Positions 24,727 to 35,952 of a stretch of DNA of 64,000 nt are shown here, piece after piece. The notes under the pieces are model-generated. The model was not told the DNA's origin and searched no databases. It worked only from the letters and a program-made list of their open reading frames with translations. This DNA comes from Hydrogenophaga sp. Lineage in GTDB: Bacteria > Pseudomonadota > Gammaproteobacteria > Burkholderiales > Burkholderiaceae_C. Every line of letters starts with the position of its first letter. The stretch's first letter is position 1. Location of the stretch: contig NZ_JADMJO010000001.1 in NCBI RefSeq assembly GCF_018780385.1, forward strand, positions 1 to 64,000. The letters are read 5' to 3'. A program made the translations under genes and the position numbers.

Positions 24727-25368
24727 ATGAACAACACCAACAAACGCACGTCCCCCCTGCTGCGCCTCACCGCCCTGGCCACCTTGGCCGTGGCCGGTCT
24801 GGCCGGTTGCGCCGCACCCTATCCGGTGTACGAACAACCGATGTCGCAATCACCCGAGCCTGTGTACCAGTACCCCAGCCAATACCCGCAAGCCCAGCAA
24901 CAACCCGATCGCCGCGACTACCGCCGCCGCAACCAGGAGCCTCTGTATGAAGCCGAGGTGACCTCGGTGCGTGCCGTGGTCGGCCCCAACAGTGGCCAGC
25001 GTTGCTGGATGGAGCGCGAAGAGGTGGTGCAGCAACCCCAGCGCAACATTCCCGGCGCCATCGCCGGCGCGGTGATCGGCGGCATCCTGGGTCATCAGAT
25101 CGGCAACGGCAGCGGCCGCGATATCGCCACCGTGGGTGGCGCTGTGGCCGGTGCGGCCGTGGGCTCCAACGTGGGCCGCAACGGCTTCGGCAACCAGCCC
25201 CAGACGCAGGAAGTGCAACGCTGCACCAGCGCCACCGGTCGGCCCAACGGCCAGCCCGACTACTGGGACGTCACGTACACCTTCCGCGGCATGGGCCATC
25301 GCGCCCAGATGACCTCGCCTCCGGGCCGCACCATTCTGGTCAACGGCAACGGCGAACCGCGCATCTGA
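24727..25368 (+). CDS. Glycine-zipper 2TM lipoprotein
   Basis: A 213-residue outer-membrane lipoprotein. The signal peptide ends with the lipobox LAGC (Cys near residue 22). A Pro/Tyr/Gln-rich linker (~25-65) follows. A glycine-zipper pair at ~100-145 reads AIAGAVIGGILGHQIGNG and VGGAVAGAAVGSNVG, the signature of Rickettsia 17-kDa-antigen-like proteins. The C-terminal ~55 residues carry DVTYTFRGMGHRAQM. Such proteins sit in the outer membrane and are often induced by envelope or osmotic stress. AGGAG at 24716-24720 fixes the start. It is divergent from the glucan synthase operon, shares its regulatory gap, and ends at a strong terminator. Confidence 0.83.
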   Translation: MNNTNKRTSPLLRLTALATLAVAGLAGCAAPYPVYEQPMSQSPEPVYQYPSQYPQAQQQPDRRDYRRRNQEPLYEAEVTSVRAVVGPNSGQRCWMEREEVVQQPQRNIPGAIAGAVIGGILGHQIGNGSGRDIATVGGAVAGAAVGSNVGRNGFGNQPQTQEVQRCTSATGRPNGQPDYWDVTYTFRGMGHRAQMTSPPGRTILVNGNGEPRI

Positions 25369-25392
25369 ACCCGACACACTGATCCCCCCCTT

Positions 25393-25437
25393 CCCCGCGC
25401 TGCGGCAAGACCACTCTTGCCAGCGCGGGGTTTTTTT
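25393..25437 (+). terminator. Strong rho-independent terminator after the glycine-zipper gene
   Basis: A stem of 16 bp (CCCCGCGCTG..GCAAGA with TCTTGC..CAGCGCGGGG, one 2-base bulge) at 25393-25430 is followed by seven T residues (25431-25437). This is the clearest intrinsic terminator in the window. Confidence 0.92.
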
Positions 25438-25466
25438 CGCCCGGGCGGATGCGGTCCAATAGCGAC

Positions 25467-25700
25467 ATGACCGAACCGACGAACCACAACACCGACACCG
25501 ACCAGCGCCTGACCGATCTGGAGATCAAGGCCAGCTATGCCGACGATTTGCTCGACACCTTGAACCAACTGGTGGCCAGGCAGCAGGAGCAGATCGACCT
25601 GCTGCTGCGTGAGGTGAGTCGTCTGCGCCAGCGCGGCGGTGACGATGGTCTTTCAGCGGGGCCGCGTGACCCGCGCGACGAACTGCCGCCGCACTACTGA
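25467..25700 (+). CDS. slyX: SlyX family protein
   Basis: A 77-residue protein almost entirely predicted as a coiled coil (LTDLEIKASYADDLLDTLNQLV.. with QQEQIDLLLREVSRL). Length, heptad pattern and the proline-rich C-terminal tail ending DELPPHY match SlyX. The function of SlyX is unknown; it is often encoded next to slyD or in single-gene units. Start ATG 25467. The stop is 4 bases from that of the convergent phosphodiesterase gene. Confidence 0.85.
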   Translation: MTEPTNHNTDTDQRLTDLEIKASYADDLLDTLNQLVARQQEQIDLLLREVSRLRQRGGDDGLSAGPRDPRDELPPHY

Positions 25701-25704
25701 CGCT

Positions 25705-26493
25705 TCAGTGACGTTGCGGCCGGACCGGTGTGCTCAGGGCGCTCACGAAGGCCGCATCGGCCACTGAAAAGTCCCACTGCTCCACCACGCAGCCGGTGAC
25801 AGGCGACCAGCGCACCACGTTCACCGAGTTGGGCACGCCTTGGCGCACGCGGCTGGACACCGAGGTGCCGGCCTGCACTGCCCACAGCGGGCGCGCAAGG
25901 CCAGGCAGCGGCATCACATACGGCAGGTGGATGTGGCCACCCATGACGATGTCAGCGCCCGCGGCGGCCCAGGCGTGTTGCGCGGCGCTGTGGTTGTGCA
26001 GGCGGTTGGTCACGTCTTCGGGGCGCATGACGTCGATGGGCTGGTGCACCACGACCACGCGCAGCTGCTCGGGCGTGGCCTTGTGCAGGCGCTGAGCCAC
26101 GGCTTCGATCTGCTCGCTGGAGACCTCACCGTCCTTGTGGCGCCGTCTGCGGGTGGTCTTCACACCCACCACCATCAGCTCGTTTGAAGCAAACACCGGC
26201 GCGAGGTCGGCGCCGAAGGCGGCGCTGTAGCGCGCATACGGCCGCACGAAGCGGCTCCAGAGATCGAACAGCGCAATGTCGTGGTTGCCGGGCAGGGAAA
26301 GCAGTGGCGCGCCCAGGCGGTCCATCACGGCGCGCGCCGCGCGGAACTGAGCGGGGCGGGCGCGCTGGGTGATGTCGCCGGAGAGCACCACGAGATCGGG
26401 GCGCAGCCGCGCGGCGAGCACCACCAGCGCCTCGACCACAGGCGCCCGTTCGGTGCCGAAATGCGGATCGGAAACTTGAAGAATCACGCTCAT
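25705..26493 (-). CDS. Calcineurin-like metallophosphoesterase
   Basis: A 262-residue dinuclear metallophosphoesterase. All family motifs are present: VSDPHFG (D-x-H, residues 8-14), VVLSGDIT (GD), LPGNHD (GNHD), VVVHQPID (H) and MGGHIHLP (GHxH). Substrate not predictable; relatives are cAMP phosphodiesterases (CpdA), UDP-DAG hydrolases or nucleotide phosphatases. The ATG overlaps the stop of the lipid-kinase gene by four bases (ATGA), so translation is coupled. This makes it the third gene of the ggt-kinase-phosphoesterase operon. A lipid-linked substrate is therefore conceivable, but that is inference. Confidence 0.85.
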   Translation of the reverse strand: MSVILQVSDPHFGTERAPVVEALVVLAARLRPDLVVLSGDITQRARPAQFRAARAVMDRLGAPLLSLPGNHDIALFDLWSRFVRPYARYSAAFGADLAPVFASNELMVVGVKTTRRRRHKDGEVSSEQIEAVAQRLHKATPEQLRVVVVHQPIDVMRPEDVTNRLHNHSAAQHAWAAAGADIVMGGHIHLPYVMPLPGLARPLWAVQAGTSVSSRVRQGVPNSVNVVRWSPVTGCVVEQWDFSVADAAFVSALSTPVRPQRH

Positions 26494-27443
26494 GACTGAG
26501 GTTTTTTCAGCAGCCACAAAGGCTGCGGCAGCACACGGATGGTCAGTGGTGAACTCATCCAGCCGACCTCACCGTCAAACGCCACCTTCACCTTGCGCCG
26601 AGCCAGCAAGCGTGAGGGTTTGACCACCAGGCTGCGGCACACGAAGCGCTCGATGCCGCTGGCCTCGCCGAGCTGGCCCAGCGCGCCGCGCAGCATGAGC
26701 CCCACCATGGCCAGGGTGCCGATGGGCTTGAGCACGACGGCGGTGATGTGCCCGTCGGCCGCCGCACCCTCTGACCGCTCGCCGGTGTCGCCCAGGCCAA
26801 GCTGCTCCAGCTGCAATCGGTTGTTGCCCACGAACAAGGTGAGCGTGCGCATTTCCTGCAACTGCTTGTCGAACTCGATCGCGAGCTTGATGCGGCGCTG
26901 CGCGCGCAGCAGCGTGGCCATGCCGGCACCGAACGCCACGAAGCGGCTGCGGCCAAAGCGCGCCTTCCAGGCTTCGCGGTCCTGCAGCAGGTCGGGATAC
27001 AGGCCCAGGCTGGTGTTGACCAGAAACACCTGGTCGTTGATGGCCGAGATCTGCACCGGCTCGGGCCGCGCATCGAGCAGCCAGCGCAGCGCCTCCAGCG
27101 TGTCGGTGGGCGCACCGTGTTCGCGCGCAAAGTAGTTGAAGGTGCCCTTGGGGATCACGCCCATCGTGCAACCCGCGGCATGGGCGGCCTGGGCCACGGT
27201 GTTGATGGTGCCGTCACCGCCCACCGCGACGACCGCCGAACCCTCGGCCAGGGCTTGCGCAGCGGCCTTGCGGGCCACCTGCGCGAGCTCGCCCGGGGCC
27301 GCGAACAGCACGGTGCCGGAGCGACCGGCTTCGCGCAGCGCGCCCTCGATCGCATCGCGCGTGGCGTCGGCGTCGGAGTGACCCGCCTGGCCATTGACCA
27401 CGAAGCGCAGCGCGGCGGCTGCGTTGAACAGGGGACGCTGCAT
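26490..27443 (-). CDS. Diacylglycerol/sphingosine kinase-like lipid kinase (YegS/DgkB type)
   Basis: A 317-residue soluble lipid kinase of the DAGK_cat family. The nucleotide-binding motif AVGGDGTINTVAQAA is at residues ~73-87, preceded by RFVVNGQAGH. KGTFNYFAREHGAP and the C-terminal beta sandwich (VKVAFDGEVGWM) are as in the family. It probably phosphorylates diacylglycerol or a related lipid at the membrane. The ATG overlaps the ggt stop by one base (TGATG), and its own stop overlaps the next start, so the three genes form one tightly coupled operon. Confidence 0.87.
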   Translation of the reverse strand: MQRPLFNAAAALRFVVNGQAGHSDADATRDAIEGALREAGRSGTVLFAAPGELAQVARKAAAQALAEGSAVVAVGGDGTINTVAQAAHAAGCTMGVIPKGTFNYFAREHGAPTDTLEALRWLLDARPEPVQISAINDQVFLVNTSLGLYPDLLQDREAWKARFGRSRFVAFGAGMATLLRAQRRIKLAIEFDKQLQEMRTLTLFVGNNRLQLEQLGLGDTGERSEGAAADGHITAVVLKPIGTLAMVGLMLRGALGQLGEASGIERFVCRSLVVKPSRLLARRKVKVAFDGEVGWMSSPLTIRVLPQPLWLLKKPQS

Positions 27444-29050
27444 CAGAAGCCAGCGGCCTGGCCGTCACGACGCGAATCGCTGGCGGCCACATAGCCGGCT
27501 TCCATGTCGTCGGACAGGCGCCAGATGAACTGGCCGCTGCCGAAGTCCATGTAGGCGTCGGCCGCTGGTTCGAAGCGGTGGCCGAGGTCTTTGAGACCTT
27601 GCAGCAAGGCGCTCGCCATGGTGGGTTCGAAGTCCACGTTCATGCCGGTGCCCACCTTCCAGCGCGGCGCGTCGCACGCGGCCTGGGGTTGCTGCCCGTG
27701 GGCGAGCATGCGCACCAGCGTCTGCACATGGCCCTGTGGCTGCATGTTGCCGCCCATCACGCCAAAGCTCATCTGCGGGCGGCCGTCCTGGGTGACGAAG
27801 CCCGGGATGATGGTGTGGAACGGCCGCTTGCCGCCGGCCACCTGGTTGGGGTGGCCGGCGGCCATCGTGAATCCATAGCCGCGGTTCTGCAGGCTCACGC
27901 CCACCGCAGGCACCACGACGCCGCTGCCAAAGCCCATGTAGTTGGACTGGATGAGGCTGATCATCTGGCCGCTCTCGTCGGCCGCACTCAGGTAGATGGT
28001 GCCGCCGCGTGGCGGGGTGCCGTGCGCGAACTCACTCGCCTTGCCGGGCTGGATGAGGCGCGCGCGCTCGGCAAGGTACGCATCGCTCAACAGGTCACTC
28101 GCGCTCACCTCGCTCATGTGGCGCGCGTCGGCCACCCAGCGGTAGGTGTCGGCAAAGGCGAGCTTGATGGCTTCGATCTGCAGGTGCTGGGCTTCGACGC
28201 TGTCCACCGGCAGGCGCGCGATGTCGAGGTGTTCGAGCATGCCCAGCGCCATGAGCGCGGCGATGCCCTGGCCGTTGGGCGGGATCTCGTGCACCGTGTA
28301 GCCGGCAAAGTTTTTCTGGATCGGCGTCACCCACTCGGGGCGGTGGGCGTCGAGGTCGGCCATCGTCATGCTGCCGCCATGGGCAGCCGCGTGGGCCACC
28401 AGCGCCTCGGCGATTTCGCCCCGGTAGAAGGCCTCGCCCCGGGTCTCGGCGATCTTGCGCAGCGTGGCGCCGGCGGCCTTGAAAACGAAGCGCTCACCGG
28501 GTGTCGGCGCACGGCCATGCGGCATGAAGGCCTCGGCGAAACCCGGCTGGTTCTTCAGGATGGGCACCTGGCGCGCCCACTTGTCGGCGGTGATGCAGCC
28601 CACGCCGTGGCCGCGTTCGGCCAGCTCGATGGCGGGCTCCAGCAGGTCGGCAAACGGCAGCTTGCCGAAGCGCTCCGACAAGGCCACCCAGCCCGCCACC
28701 GCGCCCGGCGTGGTGACCGAATCCCAGCCCCGCTCGGGCATCTTGCCGCCGTGGCGGCGCTCGAAGTAATCCGTATTCCAAGAGGCTGGCGCCACGCCGG
28801 ACGAATTGAGTCCGTGCAGGCCCTGGCCGTCCCACAGGATGGCGAAGTTGTCGCTGCCCAGGCCGTTGGAGATGGGTTCAACGATGGTGAGGGCTGCTGC
28901 GGCGGCGATGGCCGCGTCCACCGCATTGCCGCCCTTGTGCAGCATGCGCAGGCCGGCCGTGGAGGCCAGCGGGTGGGAAGTGGAGACCACGTTGCGCGCC
29001 ATCACGGGGCTGCGCAGGGTCGGGTAGGGGTTGGTCCAGTGGAATGTCAT
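27443..29050 (-). CDS. Gamma-glutamyltransferase-family hydrolase (YwrD-like)
   Basis: A 535-residue Ntn-hydrolase of the gamma-glutamyltranspeptidase superfamily. These enzymes self-cleave before a catalytic Thr. Here the cleavage region reads PRGGTIYLSAADESGQMISL, with the candidate nucleophile Thr in GGT. This follows the YwrD-type pattern (G-x-T-x-Y) rather than the TTH of classical GGT. SNYMGFGSG and GGNMQPQGHVQ further on are typical of this subgroup. No signal peptide is seen, unlike classical periplasmic GGT, so it may be cytoplasmic. Start ATG 29050 was preferred over upstream codons without homology. First gene of the operon with a lipid kinase and a phosphoesterase. Confidence 0.85.
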   Translation of the reverse strand: MTFHWTNPYPTLRSPVMARNVVSTSHPLASTAGLRMLHKGGNAVDAAIAAAAALTIVEPISNGLGSDNFAILWDGQGLHGLNSSGVAPASWNTDYFERRHGGKMPERGWDSVTTPGAVAGWVALSERFGKLPFADLLEPAIELAERGHGVGCITADKWARQVPILKNQPGFAEAFMPHGRAPTPGERFVFKAAGATLRKIAETRGEAFYRGEIAEALVAHAAAHGGSMTMADLDAHRPEWVTPIQKNFAGYTVHEIPPNGQGIAALMALGMLEHLDIARLPVDSVEAQHLQIEAIKLAFADTYRWVADARHMSEVSASDLLSDAYLAERARLIQPGKASEFAHGTPPRGGTIYLSAADESGQMISLIQSNYMGFGSGVVVPAVGVSLQNRGYGFTMAAGHPNQVAGGKRPFHTIIPGFVTQDGRPQMSFGVMGGNMQPQGHVQTLVRMLAHGQQPQAACDAPRWKVGTGMNVDFEPTMASALLQGLKDLGHRFEPAADAYMDFGSGQFIWRLSDDMEAGYVAASDSRRDGQAAGF

Positions 29051-29122
29051 GCCTTGTTCAGGTTGCCCAGATTGCGTTGAACACGCCGCAGGATATTCGA
29101 TGGGGTACGACCCCACACGCAC

Positions 29123-29937
29123 TCAGGACAGGATCTCGACGCCGAAACCCCGGTAGCCGATGAAGGTGCAGGCGCCGTCAAACATGGGCGTGCCGCTGAC
29201 TCGGTAGCGCTTCACAACGTTGTCGGGCGACCTGTGCTCCAACAGCACGTCGAGGAAAGGCGTGCGCGAGGCAATGCGACTCTGAAGCGCAGCGCGCTGG
29301 ACAGGCTCCCATCCGTCGTCCTGGCTCGGCATGGGCTCGTCCACCAGCGGGTCCACCCGCATGCCAAGCATCTCCAGCACCGGTCCCGAGACCTTGGTGA
29401 AGCGACCGTCCTTGTCCTGCTCCCAGTACCAGTCGGTGGCCAATTCGGTGAGAGCGCGGTAGCGCGCCTCGCTCTCGCGCAGCTCGGCCGTGCGCTCCCG
29501 CACTTGCAACTCCAGGGCGTGGTTCATATTGGCCAGGCGCTGGTGCAGAAGGCGCACCTCGATCAGGTTGTGAATGCGCGTGCGGACCTCGAGCATGTCG
29601 AAGGGTTTGCTCACGAAGTCCTTGGCGCCCGACTGCAGCGCGCGCAGCTTGTGGCCGGGCTGCGCGGTGATCACCAGCACCGGGATGTAGTCGTCGATCA
29701 GGTTGGCCTTGAGCCCTTCCATCACCTGGAAACCATCCATGCCCGGCATCTGCAGATCCAGCAGGATGAGGTCGAACGGGGTTCTGCGGTGCATGCCGGC
29801 GACGGTGTGTGGGTCCATGGTGGAGCTCACGTCCGTGTAGCCGACATTCCTCAGCATCTCCAGCAGCAGCAAGACGTTGGATTCCTGATCGTCGACGATC
29901 AGGATGCGGGCATGGAGGATGTCTTGAGCGGTGATGG

Positions 29938-29941
<4 letters not shown>
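29123..29941 (-). CDS. Response regulator with C-terminal PAS domain
   Basis: A 272-residue protein. Receiver domain at residues ~12-130, with acidic pocket Asp17/Asp18, phospho-acceptor Asp62 (LILLDLQMPGMDG) and the conserved Lys in SKPFD. A linking helix (~135-160, LELQVRERTAELRESEARYRAL) leads into a PAS domain (~160-270, TDWYWEQDKDGRFTKVSG). There is no HTH, GGDEF, EAL or other output domain, so the output is probably by protein interaction or by re-feeding a phosphorelay. The ATG overlaps the histidine-kinase stop by four bases, so the two are a coupled pair. Confidence 0.85.
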
Positions 29942-31635
<1,694 letters not shown>

Positions 31636-31798
31636 TGCGTGGTCTTCGAGGTTCAGCGCACCCGGAGCGGGCGGCGACCCCTGAAACTACTTGGCGCATG
31701 TGACCATGTCAGTGCGGTAGCCCACACAGGACGGCGAGTCCACCGAAGCGGCAGGGCTTTGCATGGACACGCGAACGCACCACGCTTAGGCTGCGCAC

Positions 31799-33169
31799 AT
31801 GACCCACCCCTCCTTCCCACGCGCTGCCCTGCCCCGGGTCCAACACCGTCGTGGGCACCCTCATCCGGCCTGGCTGAGCGCGGCCATCGCAGCCCTCTTC
31901 GTGCTCGGTGCCTGCGCCGAGTCGGCCAAGCTGTTGGTGCACCAGGGCACTGGCCCCAACCCCACACTGCCTGCACCCACCAAGACGCTGATCCCCACCC
32001 TCAACATCGCACCCGCCAGGGGCTGGCCCGCCGGTGGCGCGCCGGTGACCCCGGCCGGTCTGCGCGTGGCAGCGTTCGCCAGCGGTCTGGACCACCCGCG
32101 CTGGCTGCTGGTGCTGCCCAACGGCGATGTGCTGGTGGCCGAGAGCAACGCGCCGCCCAAGCCACCCGGCTCCACCGGCCTGATGGGCTGGATCAGGGGA
32201 CAGGTGATGAAACGCGCCGGCGCCGGCGTGCCCAGCGCCAACCGCATCACCCTGCTGCGCGACGCCAACGGCGACGGCGTGGCCGAAACGCGTTCGGTGC
32301 TCCTGCGCGACCTGCGCTCGCCATTCGGCATGGCCCTGATCGGTGACCGCCTCTATGTGGCCAACGCCGACGCGGTGGTGAGCTATCCGTACCGGACCGG
32401 CGACACGGTGATTACCGCACCCGCCACCGAACTGGCGCAACTGCCCGCGGGCGTGAACCACCACTGGACCAAGAACCTGCTGGCCAGCGCCGATGGCAGC
32501 ACGCTCTACGTGAGCGTGGGATCCAACAGCAACGTGGGTGAGCGCGGCATGGACGCCGAGGTGGGCCGTGCCGCGATCTGGGCCGTGGACGTGAAGACCG
32601 GTGCGCACCGCATCTACGGCGCTGGCCTGCGCAACCCGGTGGGCATGGCCTGGGACGCTTCGGGCAAGACGCTTTGGACAGTGGTGAACGAGCGCGACGA
32701 ACTCGGCAGCGACCTGGTGCCCGACTACCTCACCTCGGTGAAGGACGGCGGCTTCTACGGCTGGCCTTACAGCTACTACGGCCAGACCGTGGACGACCGC
32801 GTGAAGCCTCAGCGCCCGGACCTGGTGGCCAAGGCCATCAAGCCCGACTACGCGCTGGGCCCGCACACCGCCTCGCTGGGTCTGGCTTCGTCCACCGGCA
32901 ATGCGCTGGGCGCGCCGTTCGCCAGCGGCATGTTCATTGGCCAGCACGGTTCCTGGAACCGCCGCCCGCACAGCGGCTACAAGGTGATCTTCGTGCCCTT
33001 CCAGGGCAACCAGCCCTCGGGCCCGCCGGTTGACGTGCTCACCGGCTTCCTGAGCGAGCAGGGCGAGGCGCTGGGCCGGCCCGTGGGCGTGGCGGTGGAC
33101 ACACGCGGCGCGCTGCTGGTGGCCGACGATGTGGGCAACATGATCTGGCGCGTGGTCGCCCAACCCTGA
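31799..33169 (+). CDS. PQQ-type sugar/sorbosone dehydrogenase-like lipoprotein
   Basis: A 456-residue exported protein. After a 25-residue N-region, a hydrophobic core ends in VLGACAES, a lipobox with Cys near 39. Residues ~85-456 form a six-bladed beta-propeller like soluble glucose dehydrogenase and L-sorbosone dehydrogenase: [64 protein letters not shown] and HGSWNRRP. In this family the propeller may hold PQQ and calcium. No pqq genes are in the window, and many relatives have unproven activity. DUF2177 follows after 10 bases on the same strand. Confidence 0.82.
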   Translation: MTHPSFPRAALPRVQHRRGHPHPAWLSAAIAALFVLGACAESAKLLVHQGTGPNPTLPAPTKTLIPTLNIAPARGWPAGGAPVTPAGLRVAAFASGLDHPRWLLVLPNGDVLVAESNAPPKPPGSTGLMGWIRGQVMKRAGAGVPSANRITLLRDANGDGVAETRSVLLRDLRSPFGMALIGDRLYVANADAVVSYPYRTGDTVITAPATELAQLPAGVNHHWTKNLLASADGSTLYVSVGSNSNVGERGMDAEVGRAAIWAVDVKTGAHRIYGAGLRNPVGMAWDASGKTLWTVVNERDELGSDLVPDYLTSVKDGGFYGWPYSYYGQTVDDRVKPQRPDLVAKAIKPDYALGPHTASLGLASSTGNALGAPFASGMFIGQHGSWNRRPHSGYKVIFVPFQGNQPSGPPVDVLTGFLSEQGEALGRPVGVAVDTRGALLVADDVGNMIWRVVAQP

Positions 33170-33179
33170 CAATGCGACC

Positions 33180-33587
33180 ATGAACAAGTACCTCGCCGCG
33201 TACGGCGGCACTGCACTGGTGATGATCGCCCTGGACCTGCTCTGGCTCGGCGTGATCGCCAAGCCGATGTACCAGCAGGGCATTGGTCACCTCATGGCCG
33301 CCTCGCCCAAGGTGCCGGTGGCCGTGGTGTTTTACCTGCTGTTCGCGGGGGGCTTGGTGTTCTTCGCCGTGGCGCCGCACACCGCACCCCACAGCTGGGG
33401 CACCACCCTGACGATGGCCGCGCTGTTCGGCTTCTTCACCTACGCCACCTACGACCTGACCAACTGGGCGACGCTCAAGGACTGGCCGTGGAAGCTCTCG
33501 CTGATCGACATGGCCTGGGGCACGCTGGTGAGCACGGCCTCGGCCGCGGGGGGCAAGGCCGCGCTGGACTGGACCACGCGCGGCTGA
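33180..33587 (+). CDS. DUF2177 family membrane protein
   Basis: A 135-residue inner-membrane protein with four hydrophobic segments (near residues 5-27, 45-65, 75-95 and 105-128). It has the DUF2177 features LDLLWLGVIAKPMYQQGIG near the N-terminus and FGFFTYATYDLTNWATLKDWP in the third/fourth segments. Function unknown. It lies 10 bases behind the sugar-dehydrogenase-like gene and is probably co-transcribed with it. Start ATG 33180; no strong ribosome binding site, which suggests coupling to the upstream gene. Confidence 0.83.
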   Translation: MNKYLAAYGGTALVMIALDLLWLGVIAKPMYQQGIGHLMAASPKVPVAVVFYLLFAGGLVFFAVAPHTAPHSWGTTLTMAALFGFFTYATYDLTNWATLKDWPWKLSLIDMAWGTLVSTASAAGGKAALDWTTRG

Positions 33588-33711
33588 CTCACCGCTGCGG
33601 GTGCAATTCGCCCGCAAGGCTGCTACGATGCGCCATCGGGAACACAGCCTCCCGGGTCTTGACGAACAGATGGTGTCCCATCCAAGTGCTGGCAACACTC
33701 TGGAGCTTTCC

Positions 33712-34599
33712 ATGGACACCACCATCCCCACCCACATCTCCCCCCGCGCGCTCGCCGCGCGCATCGGTGCGCCCGGCTCGCCGATGCTGCTCGATGTGAG
33801 ACGCCAGGCGCGTTTCGCGGACAGCCCGCACCTGCTGGCCACCGCCCGGTGGTGCGCGCCCGATGACCTCATGCCCTTCGCCCGCAGCAGCCCCCCGAGC
33901 GAGATCGTCGTGTACTGCGTGCACGGCCACGAGGTCAGCCAGCAAGCGGCAGCCACCCTGCGGGAGGCCGGCTTCAACGCACGGTTTCTGGCCGGTGGGC
34001 TCGAGGGCGGCGAGCCTGGTGTGGACACGCCGCAAGACATTGCCGAATGGCGGGCAGTGAGGCCCCTGGTGATCCGCAAACGCCCCGACCTGGGCGTGGA
34101 TGGCCTGCACTCCTCCACCTGGATCACGCGCGAGCGGCCCAAGATCGACCGCGTCGCCTGCCCCTGGCTGGTGCGCCGCTTCATCGACCCCCGGGCCGAA
34201 TTCCTCTACGTGCCCACCGCTGCGGTGCTCACGCAAGCAGGGCAACGGGGTGCCGTGGCGTTCGACATTCCCGGCGCCCCCATCAGCCACGAAGGTGAAC
34301 TCTGCAGTTTCGACACACTGCTGCGCGCCTTCGATCTACAGGACGACCCGGCGCTGGTTGCCCTGGCGCGCATCGTGCGCGCGGCCGACACCGACCGACT
34401 GGAACTCGCCCGCGAGGCCGCGGGCCTGCTGGCGCTGTCGCTGGGCCTGTCGACCCTGCACGCCACGGATGACCTGGCGATGCTGGAGGCGGCCATGCCG
34501 ATGTACGACGCGCTTCTCGCCTGGTGCCGCCAGGCGGTCGGGGGACAGACGGAGCACCACAGCTGGAATCCCGACACCCTGAAGGCCCCCCGGCCATGA
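33712..34599 (+). CDS. Rhodanese-ChrB fusion, chromate resistance protein
   Basis: A 295-residue protein with two parts. Residues ~10-110 are a rhodanese domain with active-site Cys69 in [11 protein letters not shown] and a closing [10 protein letters not shown]. Residues ~135-285 are a ChrB C-terminal domain ([25 protein letters not shown], a core of the chromate-resistance family). ChrB proteins sense chromate or help reduce it in chromate operons. The stop overlaps the chrA start (ATGA), so the pair is coupled. Start ATG 33712 has GGAG 6 bases upstream; earlier in-frame codons lack homology. Confidence 0.85.
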   Translation: MDTTIPTHISPRALAARIGAPGSPMLLDVRRQARFADSPHLLATARWCAPDDLMPFARSSPPSEIVVYCVHGHEVSQQAAATLREAGFNARFLAGGLEGGEPGVDTPQDIAEWRAVRPLVIRKRPDLGVDGLHSSTWITRERPKIDRVACPWLVRRFIDPRAEFLYVPTAAVLTQAGQRGAVAFDIPGAPISHEGELCSFDTLLRAFDLQDDPALVALARIVRAADTDRLELAREAAGLLALSLGLSTLHATDDLAMLEAAMPMYDALLAWCRQAVGGQTEHHSWNPDTLKAPRP

Positions 34600-35936
34600 A
34601 CGAGCGTCCCGCCCCTGTGTCGTTCGCCGAAGCTCTCCGGTTCTGGCTCAAGCTGGGGTTCATCAGCTTTGGCGGGCCGGCGGGCCAGATGGCCATCATG
34701 CACACCGAGCTGGTGGAGCGCCGCCGCTGGATCAGCGAGAAACGTTTCCTGCACGCGCTGAACTTCTGCATGGTGCTGCCCGGCCCCGAAGCCCAGCAAC
34801 TGGCCACCTACATCGGATGGCTGATGCACGGCACGCGCGGCGGCCTGGTGGCCGGCGCCTTGTTCGTGCTGCCCTCCCTGGTGCTGCTGGTGTTGCTGTC
34901 GTGGATCTACATCGCCTTCGGCAGCCTGCCTGCGGTGGCCGCGGTGTTTTACGGCATCAAGCCGGCGGTGACGGCGCTGGTGTTGCACGCGGCGCACCGC
35001 ATCGGCAGCCGCGCCTTGAGGAACCACTGGCTCTGGGGCATCGCCGCGGCGGCCTTCCTGGCGATCTTCGCGCTGGACGCGCCCTTCCCCGCCATCGTCC
35101 TGGCAGCCGCGCTCGTGGGGCACTGGGGTGGGCGGCGCTGGCCCCATGTGTTCGTGACGGGCGCAGGCCACGCTGGCAGCACGCAGACCCAGGCACCCGC
35201 ACTGATCGACGACGACACCCCGGCGCCGGCCTACGCGCTGTTCACGCGCCGACGGCTCGTCCAGGTCCTGGCGATCGGCATCGGGCTGTGGCTGTTCGCC
35301 ATGGCGGTGCTGCTGGCGCTGTACGGCGTTCAGGGCACGCTCACGCAGATGGGCTGGTTCTTCACCAAGGCGGCGCTGATGACCTTCGGCGGGGCTTACG
35401 CGGTGTTGCCGTATGTTTACCAGGGGGCAGTCGAAAATTTCGGCTGGCTCAACGCGCAGCAGATGATCGATGGCCTGGCGCTCGGTGAAACCACGCCGGG
35501 CCCGCTGATCATGGTGGTGGCCTTCGTGGGATTCATCGGCGGTTGGCTGCACCCCATGCTCGGGCCTGAATCCTTGTTCTGGTCCGGGGCACTGGCGGCG
35601 TCGGTGGTCACCTTCTTCACCTTCCTGCCGTCGTTCGTCTTCATCCTGGTGGGTGGGCCGTTCATTGAAACCACGCACGGCAAGCTGACGTTCACCGCAC
35701 CACTGACCGCGATCACCGCGGCGGTGGTGGGTGTGATCCTGAACCTGGCCTTGTTCTTCGCGTACCACGTGTGGTGGCCGCAAGGATTCAACGGTCCCTT
35801 TGACGCACCGTCGGCAGCGCTGACCCTGCTGGCGGCGATCGCCTTGTTCCGCTTCAAGGTGGGCGTGGTGCCCTTGATCGGGGTGTGTGGCCTGCTCGGG
35901 GTGGCCTGGCGAATGTTCGCCGTGGGCGGCGGCTGA
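34596..35936 (+). CDS. chrA: ChrA, chromate ion transporter
   Basis: A 446-residue inner-membrane CHR-family transporter that exports chromate, probably driven by the proton gradient. It is a full-length, two-repeat ChrA: the first half has [17 protein letters not shown] and [19 protein letters not shown], the second half repeats them as [19 protein letters not shown] and [18 protein letters not shown]. About ten to twelve membrane segments, with a hydrophilic loop around residues 185-215. It overlaps chrB by four bases. There is no separate HTH-type chrB regulator nearby, so control is not evident. Confidence 0.92.
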   Translation: MNERPAPVSFAEALRFWLKLGFISFGGPAGQMAIMHTELVERRRWISEKRFLHALNFCMVLPGPEAQQLATYIGWLMHGTRGGLVAGALFVLPSLVLLVLLSWIYIAFGSLPAVAAVFYGIKPAVTALVLHAAHRIGSRALRNHWLWGIAAAAFLAIFALDAPFPAIVLAAALVGHWGGRRWPHVFVTGAGHAGSTQTQAPALIDDDTPAPAYALFTRRRLVQVLAIGIGLWLFAMAVLLALYGVQGTLTQMGWFFTKAALMTFGGAYAVLPYVYQGAVENFGWLNAQQMIDGLALGETTPGPLIMVVAFVGFIGGWLHPMLGPESLFWSGALAASVVTFFTFLPSFVFILVGGPFIETTHGKLTFTAPLTAITAAVVGVILNLALFFAYHVWWPQGFNGPFDAPSAALTLLAAIALFRFKVGVVPLIGVCGLLGVAWRMFAVGGG

Positions 35937-35952
35937 CGCGGTCCTGCCGGGG

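Noticed and set aside
33657..33672. GACGAACAGATGG upstream of the rhodanese-ChrB gene as an island box
   Set aside because: The left arm is missing and the trailing bases differ; spacing to the start (about 40) is out of range.
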